Position numbers and translations under genes: made by a program
Shown here: positions 5,816 to 11,597 of the stretch, piece after piece
Layout of the letters: every line of letters starts with the position of its first letter
Position numbering within the stretch: the stretch's first letter is position 1
NCBI GenBank assembly: GCA_035530195.1
Contig: DATKVG010000119.1
Coordinates: forward strand, 1-14,191
Origin: JAPLKX01 sp035530195
Lineage (GTDB): Bacteria; Hydrogenedentota; Hydrogenedentia; Hydrogenedentales; SLHB01
DNA: 14,191 bases
Direction of reading: 5' to 3'
Notes under the pieces: model-generated
Database searches by the model: none
What the model was told of the DNA's origin: nothing
The model's input: the letters and a program-made list of their open reading frames with translations, nothing else

Positions 5816-7195
5816 GTGGCGGACCTGTTGGCTTACGCGGGGGAAGTGCTCGAACTGGCCTTGTCAAAGGGGGGCGACCTCGGCGAGATCTTCCTCGAGG
5901 AACGGGTGTCGGCACGGATCACGTTCGAGGACGGGAAGGTGGACCGGGTGTCGTCGGGCACGGACGTGGGCGCGGGCCTGCGGCTGCTGATTGGCGACCG
6001 GACGCTGTACGCCTACTCGAACAACGTGTCGCGCGACGGCCTGCTGGCGCTGGCGAAGACCGTTTCGGGCGGCGTCTCGGCGGAAAAGCGCCCGTACAAC
6101 TTTGATTTCAAACCCGAGCGCCACGCCATGCCCGTCAAAGTGCCGCCCGCCGAAGTGCCCACCGCCCGGAAAGTGGCGATGCTGGTCACGGCGGACAGGA
6201 TCGTGCGCGTCCATGACCGGCGGATCGTGCAGGTGATGTGCTCGTACGCGGACTCGCTGCGGCGGATCGTGATCGCGAACAGCGAGGGCCGCTATGTCGA
6301 GGATGTGCAGCCGCAGGTTTTGTTTTACGTGTCGGCGGTGGCGTCGGACAGGGGCGTTATGCAGACCGGCCGGCAGCCCATCGGCGGCGCAATGGGATTC
6401 GAATTCTTTGACCTCGAAGATCCGGATGCCGCCGCCCTGAAAGCGGCCAAACAGGCTACCCTTATGCTCGATGCGGCGCCCGCCCCCACCGGCCGGATGC
6501 CCGTGGTCGTCTCGAGCGAGGCGGGCGGTACCATGGTCCACGAGGCGGTAGGCCACGGCCTCGAAGCCGACCACATCGATAAACAAGTATCTAAGTATTG
6601 CGGCCGGCTCGGCGAGATGATCGCCGCGCCCGACGTCACCGTCGTCGACGACGGCACACTGCCGTTTAAGCGGGGCTCGTCGAGCGTCGACGACGAAGGC
6701 ACGCCCACATGCCGCGCGGTCCTGGTCGACAAAGGCCGGCTCGTGGCGTTCATGAACGACCTGCGCACCTGCCGCAAAATGAAACTCGAACCATCCGGCA
6801 ACGGCCGCCGCCAGTCGTACGAGCACAAGCCCGTGCCCCGCATGAGAAACACGATGATCGCGCCGGGCAACGCCGATCCCGCCGAGATCCTCGCCTCGAC
6901 GCCGCGGGGTTTGTACGTGAAAATGATGGGCGGCGGGCAGGTGAACACGCTCAACGGCGATTTCGTGTTCGAGGTGAGCGAGGGCTACTTGATCGAGAAC
7001 GGCAAGGCCGAAAAAGCCGTCCGCGGAGCTACCCTCATCGGCAACGGGCCTGACGTCCTGATGAATATCGACGCCGTCGGTTCCGACCTCGGGTTCGGCA
7101 TCGGCACGTGCGGCAAAGACGGGCAGTGGGTGCCCGTCAGCGACGCCCAGCCCACGCTTCGCATCAAAGAGCTAACCATCGGCGGCACCGCATAA
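5816..7195 (+). CDS. tldD: TldD family zinc metalloprotease
   Basis: 459 residues from GTG 5816. I prefer this start because AAGAGGG lies eight bases upstream and the product then begins in the usual family manner; TTG 5795 and GTG 5807 are in-frame alternatives. The zinc motif HEAVGHGLEAD (242-252) has the H-E-x3-H pattern of TldD, and the late Cys in GIGTCGKDGQ (Cys 432) matches the third metal ligand known for the family. The length fits (E. coli TldD is about 480 residues). In other bacteria TldD works with TldE/PmbA to degrade unfolded peptides and mature microcin-type or other ribosomal peptides. No TldE homologue is next to it here; the following genes concern carbohydrates. The product is cytoplasmic, without signal peptide. 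Confidence 0.9.
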   Translation: MADLLAYAGEVLELALSKGGDLGEIFLEERVSARITFEDGKVDRVSSGTDVGAGLRLLIGDRTLYAYSNNVSRDGLLALAKTVSGGVSAEKRPYNFDFKPERHAMPVKVPPAEVPTARKVAMLVTADRIVRVHDRRIVQVMCSYADSLRRIVIANSEGRYVEDVQPQVLFYVSAVASDRGVMQTGRQPIGGAMGFEFFDLEDPDAAALKAAKQATLMLDAAPAPTGRMPVVVSSEAGGTMVHEAVGHGLEADHIDKQVSKYCGRLGEMIAAPDVTVVDDGTLPFKRGSSSVDDEGTPTCRAVLVDKGRLVAFMNDLRTCRKMKLEPSGNGRRQSYEHKPVPRMRNTMIAPGNADPAEILASTPRGLYVKMMGGGQVNTLNGDFVFEVSEGYLIENGKAEKAVRGATLIGNGPDVLMNIDAVGSDLGFGIGTCGKDGQWVPVSDAQPTLRIKELTIGGTA

Positions 7196-7200
7196 TTGGC

Positions 7201-7240
7201 GTCCGTGTCCGTCCGTGTTAGTCCGTGTTCGTCCGTGTCT
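7201..7240 (+). repeat. Four tandem 10-bp units GTCCGTGTNN
   Basis: The units GTCCGTGTCC, GTCCGTGTTA, GTCCGTGTTC and GTCCGTGTCT run exactly head to tail. They start five bases after the tldD stop and end nine bases before the ribosome binding site of the next gene. No coding role is visible. The function is unknown. Confidence 0.85.
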
Positions 7241-7261
7241 ACTACGGCAGGAGGTAAAGAA

Positions 7262-8215
7262 ATGCTCAACAAACTGCTTGTCCTCGCTCTGGTAAGCCCG
7301 ACGGCGTTCGCCGCCGAAGCCACAATGGAAAAGGTGCCGTACGGCGGCTGGCCCAACTGCATCCGGCTTTTCAACGGCACGATCGAGTTGATCGCCACCA
7401 CCGACGTCGGCCCCCGCATCATCCGGTTCGGGTTCGTCGGCGGCCAGAACATGTTCAAAGAGTTCCCGGACATGATCGGCAAGACCGGCGGCGACGAATG
7501 GCGCATTTACGGCGGCCACAGGTTCTGGAGTGCGCCCGAAGCCAAGCCGCGGACTTATTTCCCCGACAACGCGCCCGTCAACGCCGATTGGGACGGCAAA
7601 ACCCTCACCCTGACTCCGCCCCCCGAGGTCGTCAACGGCATCCAGAAACAGATCGCCGTCACCATGGACCCGTCGGGCGAGGTGCGCGTCGTGCATACCA
7701 TGAAGAACCTCAACCGGTGGGAGATCGAGTTGGCGCCGTGGGCGTTGAGCGTGATGGCGCAGGGCGGCCGGGCGATCCTGCCGCAAGAAAAGTTTATCCC
7801 GCACACCGAATACCTGTTGCCGGCGCGCCCGCTCGTGCTTTGGCATTACACGCAGATGGCCGACCCAAGATGGATATGGGGCAACAAATTCATCCAGTTG
7901 CGCCAGGATCCCAACGCCACTACCCCGCAGAAAGCCGGCTTGCTCAACAAGCAGGGTTGGGCCGCGTACCACCTCAACGGCGACCTGTTCGTCAAGCGCT
8001 ACACGGTCGACGACAAGGGACGGTATCCCGACTTCGGCTGCAATACGGAGCTTTTCACCAACGCCGACATCCTCGAAGTCGAGACGCTCGGCCCGCTCAC
8101 CAAACTAGCCCCCGACGGCGGCGCCATCGAGCATGAAGAAGTCTGGTCGCTGCACAAGGCCCAACTCACCGAAGACGAAACGTTGATCGAGCAGGTTCTG
8201 AAAGGCATCTTATAG
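7262..8215 (+). CDS. Exported DUF4380 protein, probable galactose-mutarotase-like fold
   Basis: 317 residues from ATG 7262; AGGAGG lies seven bases upstream and the product opens with a signal peptide (1-18, ending AFA), so the longer upstream reading is rejected. The body matches the DUF4380 pattern: NGTIELIATTDVGPRI (38-53) near the start, GGHRFWSAPE (84-93), ELAPWALSVMAQGG (156-169) and a final HEEVWSL (291-297). Members of this family have the beta-sandwich of aldose epimerases and occur near glycosidase genes, but no reaction has been firmly assigned that I know of; the conserved His, Trp and Glu residues suggest sugar binding (inference). It is probably periplasmic. It lies 66 bases after tldD and 37 before the GH172 gene, so it probably shares a transcript with the latter. 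Confidence 0.8.
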   Translation: MLNKLLVLALVSPTAFAAEATMEKVPYGGWPNCIRLFNGTIELIATTDVGPRIIRFGFVGGQNMFKEFPDMIGKTGGDEWRIYGGHRFWSAPEAKPRTYFPDNAPVNADWDGKTLTLTPPPEVVNGIQKQIAVTMDPSGEVRVVHTMKNLNRWEIELAPWALSVMAQGGRAILPQEKFIPHTEYLLPARPLVLWHYTQMADPRWIWGNKFIQLRQDPNATTPQKAGLLNKQGWAAYHLNGDLFVKRYTVDDKGRYPDFGCNTELFTNADILEVETLGPLTKLAPDGGAIEHEEVWSLHKAQLTEDETLIEQVLKGIL

Positions 8216-8235
8216 ATCTGTCCGATCCGTCCGAT
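8215..8235 (+). repeat. 9-bp tandem repeat GATCYGTCC after a stop codon
   Basis: GATCTGTCC and GATCCGTCC run in tandem, followed by a partial third copy (GAT). The array starts on the last base of the DUF4380 stop codon and ends just before the ribosome binding site of the next gene. The same 9-base unit recurs after the beta-helix gene at 13585-13616. Confidence 0.7.
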
Positions 8236-8252
8236 TTTCAAAGGAGAAACCA

Positions 8253-9323
8253 ATGTATAACGGCCTCAACTTAAGCCTCGGCAACCTCTCCCGCCTCTCG
8301 AACGCCAAATCGAGATCGATATCCCCCGAGAATTTCAAAGGCGAAAAGGGCAAAGGCGGCATGGCCACCGAAGGCATGGGCGCGTATTGCGCCAGAGACC
8401 TCGGGCAGAAATGGAAAATCTCGCCTAGCGTCTCGATCAATTCTGGCCAGACGTTCGAGATTGCCGACATCGAAGGACCCGGCGCCATCCAGCAGATCTG
8501 GATGTCGCCCACCGGCAACTGGCGCATGACGATCCTGCGCGTCTACTACGACGGCGAGGAAACACCCAGCATCGAGACGCCGGTGGGCGATTTCTTCGGC
8601 ATGGGCTGGGGCACGTATGCCCACCTTAATTCGCTGGCCGTCTGCGTCAACCCCGGCAGCGCGTTCAACTGCTACTGGGAAATGCCGTTCCGCAAGCGGT
8701 GCCGCATCACATGCGAAAACGTCGGCCCCGGCTCTATCGTCCTCTACTACCAGGTCAATTACACCCTCACCGACGTCCCCGACGACGCCGCGTATCTCCA
8801 CGCGCAGTGGCGGCGCACTAACCCCCTCCCATACAAGCAGGATTACACCATCCTCGACGGCATCCGCGGCAAGGGCCACTACGTGGGAACCTACATGGCG
8901 TGGGGCGTCAACAACACCGGCTGGTGGGGCGAAGGCGAGATCAAATTCTTCATGGACGGCGACACCGAGTTCCCCACCATCTGCGGCACCGGTACCGAAG
9001 ACTATTTCTGCGGCTCATACAGCTTCGATCTGGCCGGCAAATACCAGGAGTTCTCCACCCCATACGGCGGCCTGCACCAGGTCATCCGGCCCGACGGCGT
9101 CTACCAGTCCCAACAGCGGTTCGGCATGTACCGCTGGCACATCATGGACCCCATCCGGTTCGAGAAAGATTTGCGCGTCACCATACAGGCGCTCGGTTGG
9201 CGATCTCAGGGCCGCTATCTGCCCCTCCAGGACGACATCGCCTCCGTCGCGTTCTGGTATCAGGCCGAGCCCCACGCGCCATTCCCCCCCATCCCCGGCC
9301 CCGACGAGTTGGAAGTAATTTAA
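8253..9323 (+). CDS. DUF2961 protein, GH172 glycoside hydrolase family
   Basis: 356 residues; the ATG is preceded by AAAGGAG with seven-base spacing. The sequence is a full-length DUF2961 domain: ISPENFKGEKGKGG (23-36), a jelly-roll core with IEGPGAIQQIWM (73-84), WWGEGEIKFFMDGD (224-237) and GTGTEDYFCGSYSF (245-258). The Glu residues in the last two motifs occupy the places of the catalytic acids of GH172, a family including alpha-D-fructofuranosidases/difructose dianhydride I synthases and D-arabinofuranan-degrading enzymes. Which sugar this one cuts cannot be told. There is no signal peptide, so it probably acts in the cytoplasm, or is exported by an unseen route. It follows the DUF4380 gene by 37 bases; the pair may process one imported or periplasmic glycan (inference). 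Confidence 0.88.
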   Translation: MYNGLNLSLGNLSRLSNAKSRSISPENFKGEKGKGGMATEGMGAYCARDLGQKWKISPSVSINSGQTFEIADIEGPGAIQQIWMSPTGNWRMTILRVYYDGEETPSIETPVGDFFGMGWGTYAHLNSLAVCVNPGSAFNCYWEMPFRKRCRITCENVGPGSIVLYYQVNYTLTDVPDDAAYLHAQWRRTNPLPYKQDYTILDGIRGKGHYVGTYMAWGVNNTGWWGEGEIKFFMDGDTEFPTICGTGTEDYFCGSYSFDLAGKYQEFSTPYGGLHQVIRPDGVYQSQQRFGMYRWHIMDPIRFEKDLRVTIQALGWRSQGRYLPLQDDIASVAFWYQAEPHAPFPPIPGPDELEVI

Positions 9324-9343
9324 AGGACCGCCTGCGATTAGGC

Positions 9344-9434
9344 GTCACCACAAAACTAAGTTCACGAAGCACGGGATTTGGCACGAACAAACCGCGGTGA
9401 AAACGGCCCAAGGTACAGAACTTACTGTGGTGAC
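9344..9434. repeat. Long imperfect inverted repeat in the convergent spacer
   Basis: GTCACCACA...TAAGTTC (9344-9363) is mirrored by GAACTTA...TGTGGTGAC (9418-9434): 16 paired positions with a small internal bulge, arms about 54 bases apart. It fills the space between the convergent GH172 and RNA-binding protein genes. It could be a bidirectional transcription barrier or a small degenerate mobile element with terminal inverted repeats; no target duplication is evident. Confidence 0.55.
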
Positions 9435-9436
9435 CC

Positions 9437-9727
9437 TTAGCGGTACCCGCCGCGGCCGCCACCCGGTCTCGGAGGGCGTTTCTCGGCCTGCGGCCTCGCT
9501 TCGTTGACCCGTAACTCGCGGCCCTGCACGTCTTTACCGTTCATGCCCTCGATGGCCGCACTGGCCTCGGACGCTTCAGGCATTTCCACAAACGCAAAAC
9601 CCCGAGACCGGTTCGTCACCTTGTCCATGATGATCTGGACGTTGTCGACACGCCCGAAAGGCTCAAAAGCTTCCCGCAAGTCGGCTTCTGTCGTCCGATA
9701 GCTCAAATTACCCACATAGATCTGCAT
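9437..9727 (-). CDS. Small RRM-type RNA-binding protein
   Basis: 96 residues from ATG 9727, preceded by GGAGAGG at eight-base spacing; the longer upstream reading is rejected because the RRM begins directly at this start. One RNA recognition motif fills residues 1-78, with RNP2 as IYVGNL (3-8) and RNP1 as RGFAFVEM (42-49), including the aromatic residues that stack on RNA. A short Arg/Gly/Pro-rich tail follows (82-96, GGGRGGYR), as in cyanobacterial Rbp and similar bacterial glycine-rich RRM proteins, some of which are cold-induced. The product is cytoplasmic and its RNA targets are unknown. It converges on the GH172 gene, and its stop lies two bases beyond the inverted repeat at 9344-9434. 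No strong promoter is seen in the 148-base upstream gap. Confidence 0.93.
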   Translation of the reverse strand: MQIYVGNLSYRTTEADLREAFEPFGRVDNVQIIMDKVTNRSRGFAFVEMPEASEASAAIEGMNGKDVQGRELRVNEARPQAEKRPPRPGGGRGGYR

Positions 9728-9860
9728 CGTCTCATCCTCTCCTGTCGCCCATGTGAAAATGCCCGGAACAAATGCGATTGGCAACTATCGTGACTGCGCC
9801 GCACCGCCTCTGGCCCAAGAACCAAAATCAGAATACCTTGAATCATGCGAAATATTCAAC

Positions 9861-9877
9861 AAAAAACCGTCTCGGTT
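9861..9877 (-). terminator. Short intrinsic terminator after the DUF1080 gene
   Basis: On the minus strand AACCG, loop AGA and CGGTT form a 5-bp hairpin leading into a run of six T. The hairpin overlaps the TAA stop (9876-9878) of the DUF1080 gene. The stem is short, so it would be a weak terminator, but the T-run and position fit the end of the dapB-DUF1080 transcript. Confidence 0.45.
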
Positions 9878-10586
9878 ACCTGCCCGCATCAACAGCCGGG
9901 CGGACATAGATGTTCCGAAACCAGACCTCGCCGCCATGGTCCTGGAGCATCAGGTGTCCGTCGAGCGGCAGATCGGCAAACGCCACCTTAAACTTCCCGA
10001 CTGGCTCCTTTAGATAACCAAAATCCGTATCGATAACTTTCCAGCCGTTGACAAAAACCACGAGCCCCTTGCCGTGAACGTGGATGTCGAACGAGTTCCA
10101 CTGCCCGTGCGGCATGGTGACATTGAACATGGGCGTGACGACATCGTAGGCGGCGCCGGTGCCGTGGCTCGAGGGCCGCCGACCGTAATCGTCAAGGATC
10201 TGAATTTCAAACCCGCGGTACACCGGGTCGTTGGGCGTGGCGCGCAGGAATAAGCCGCTGTTGGCGCCCCGGGCCGTTTTGAACTCGAGGTGGACGTCGA
10301 AATCCTGGAACCGCTCGGACATGTAGCCAACGTAACGCAGCGGGTAGATTGTGCGCCCGTAGATGTGGAGCATCCCGTCGCGAATCTCGAAGATGTCTTT
10401 ATCGTCGGTGGCGTTGCGCCAGTTCCCCGCGTGCGCCTCGTCGAGCAGGTTGATCCAACTCGCCCCCTCGGGCGGCCCCGTCGGCCGGCCAACCGGACGC
10501 GGCCCGCGCATCCAGCCTCGTACACCGGCCCCCGCCAGCACGGCCACGACCGCCAAGCCCGCAACAATCCATTTCAATCGCCGCAT
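9876..10586 (-). CDS. Membrane-anchored DUF1080 (3-keto-disaccharide hydrolase family) protein
   Basis: 236 residues from ATG 10586; a longer reading begins inside a spacer repeat and is rejected, although the ribosome binding site here is weak (GGAA). A basic start and hydrophobic segment (about 5-22) form an uncleaved anchor or signal. The rest is one DUF1080 domain: WINLLDEAHAGNWRN (44-58), FDVHLEFKTARGANSGLFLR (96-115), GFEIQILDDYG (125-135), GQWNSFDIHVHG (161-172) and GEVWFRNIYVRP (219-230). The family has a concanavalin-like jelly roll. Some members hydrolyse 3-keto-glycosides and many are annotated only by domain. The product probably faces the periplasm. It is downstream of dapB by 84 bases in the same direction, but shares no obvious function with it. 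Confidence 0.88.
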   Translation of the reverse strand: MRRLKWIVAGLAVVAVLAGAGVRGWMRGPRPVGRPTGPPEGASWINLLDEAHAGNWRNATDDKDIFEIRDGMLHIYGRTIYPLRYVGYMSERFQDFDVHLEFKTARGANSGLFLRATPNDPVYRGFEIQILDDYGRRPSSHGTGAAYDVVTPMFNVTMPHGQWNSFDIHVHGKGLVVFVNGWKVIDTDFGYLKEPVGKFKVAFADLPLDGHLMLQDHGGEVWFRNIYVRPAVDAGR

Positions 10587-10629
10587 GGTTCCGTTCCAGG
10601 CCCGCCTCGGCGGGCTCCCGGCCGTCTCC

Positions 10630-10664
10630 GGCCACCGGCCACCGGCCACCGGCCACCGTCCACC
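10630..10664. repeat. Heptanucleotide tandem repeat GGCCACC, 4 copies plus one variant
   Basis: Four perfect GGCCACC units (10630-10657) and one GTCCACC variant (10658-10664) fill most of the gap between dapB and the DUF1080 gene. It begins seven bases after the dapB stop, read on the minus strand. It resembles short tandemly repeated repetitive sequences of heptamer type known from other bacteria. The function is unknown. Confidence 0.85.
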
Positions 10665-10670
10665 TCTACT

Positions 10671-11468
10671 CTATTTCAGCCCCAGCACGTCCTGCATGTC
10701 GTACAGGCCCGGCGGCGCCGTCATGGCAAACCGGGCCGCACGCAACGCGCCCCGCGCAAAGTTGTCGCGGTTATGCGCCTTGTGCGTCAGCTCGATGCGT
10801 TCGCCGCGCCCGATGAAACTCACCGTGTGCTCGCCCACGACGTCCCCGCCGCGGATCGCGTGCATGCCGATCTGGCGCGACGGCCGTTCGCCCACCATCC
10901 CGTGACGCCCGTGAACCGCGTCCTTTTCATAATCGAGCCCGAGCGCCGCCGCCGCCAGTTCGGCCAGCCGTACCGCCGTTCCGCTCGGGCTGTCCTTCTT
11001 CAGGTTGTGATGGACCTCGGTGATCTCGACGTTGTAGTCCAACCCCAGGATGCCCGCCACTTCCCCCGTCAATTTGAACAGCAGGTTGACGCCCACGCTC
11101 ATGTTCGGCGCGTACACGACCGGAATCGTGCTCGCCACCTTTCCTAACTCCTCCTTCTGCCCGGCATCGAGACCCGTGGCGCCGATTACGGCCGCCTTCC
11201 GCACCGTCGCCGCGAGCCGCGCGTTGCCTACGCAAGCCGACGCGTGCGTGAAATCTATCAGCACATCCGCGCCCGCGATCTGACCCGGCGCATCGTCACT
11301 CACCACCACCGTCCGCGATTTCCCCGACTCCGCGCCAACCGTCAGCGCCATCCCCGCAAGTTCCGGCAGGTCAAACGCGCCCGCTATCTCGATGTCCGGT
11401 TCCGCCGCCGCCAACTCCAGGATCCGCCGCCCCATCCGGCCGCACGCTCCCGCCATGCAGATTTTCAT
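10671..11468 (-). CDS. dapB: 4-hydroxy-tetrahydrodipicolinate reductase
   Basis: 265 residues, the usual length for DapB. It reduces 4-hydroxy-tetrahydrodipicolinate with NAD(P)H in the diaminopimelate/lysine pathway in the cytoplasm. The nucleotide-binding glycine motif GACGRMG is at residues 7-13, followed by VLIDFTH (69-75). The active-site signature EVHHNLKKDSPSGTA (151-165) contains the catalytic His and Lys, and the C terminus has the typical HNRDNFARGALRAARF (232-247). The ATG at 11468 has a GGGAG nine bases upstream and a TATACT -10-like element further up. No other dap gene is nearby; the DUF1080 gene follows and may be cotranscribed. It lies divergently from the beta-helix gene. Confidence 0.97.
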   Translation of the reverse strand: MKICMAGACGRMGRRILELAAAEPDIEIAGAFDLPELAGMALTVGAESGKSRTVVVSDDAPGQIAGADVLIDFTHASACVGNARLAATVRKAAVIGATGLDAGQKEELGKVASTIPVVYAPNMSVGVNLLFKLTGEVAGILGLDYNVEITEVHHNLKKDSPSGTAVRLAELAAAALGLDYEKDAVHGRHGMVGERPSRQIGMHAIRGGDVVGEHTVSFIGRGERIELTHKAHNRDNFARGALRAARFAMTAPPGLYDMQDVLGLK

Positions 11469-11500
11469 TGTCTCTACTCCCGTTTTTCCCAGGATTCGTT

Positions 11501-11506
11501 AGTATA
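11501..11506 (-). promoter_or_regulatory. Probable -10 element for dapB
   Basis: TATACT on the minus strand (5 of 6 to consensus) lies 32 bases before the dapB ATG. No convincing -35 is found at 16-18 bases, so activator help or another sigma factor may be needed, or the match is chance. Confidence 0.3.
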
Positions 11507-11522
11507 CACGTCACCCGGTCCC

Positions 11523-11568
11523 GTTTAGTAGGCGCGGGCTGGAAGACCGCGCCCACGTCGCGCTAAAC
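11523..11568. repeat. Nested inverted repeat in the dapB/beta-helix divergent spacer
   Basis: Outer arms GTTTAG (11523-11528) and CTAAAC (11563-11568) enclose inner arms GGCGCGG (11531-11537) and CCGCGCC (11547-11553), with unequal gaps between them. Both sets are perfect. The structure lies between two divergent genes, where an operator or a folded leader of the beta-helix mRNA is possible; neither is shown. Confidence 0.45.
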
Positions 11569-11597
11569 TCCCATCGGAAACACCCAAGGAGTCCGTC

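Noticed and set aside
5864..6826. 320-codon minus-strand open frame opposite tldD
   Set aside because: The TldD motifs on the plus strand leave no doubt; the His/Arg-rich antisense product is a shadow.
9753..10013. 86-codon plus-strand open frame
   Set aside because: It overlaps the end of the DUF1080 gene in antisense and has no motif or ribosome binding site.
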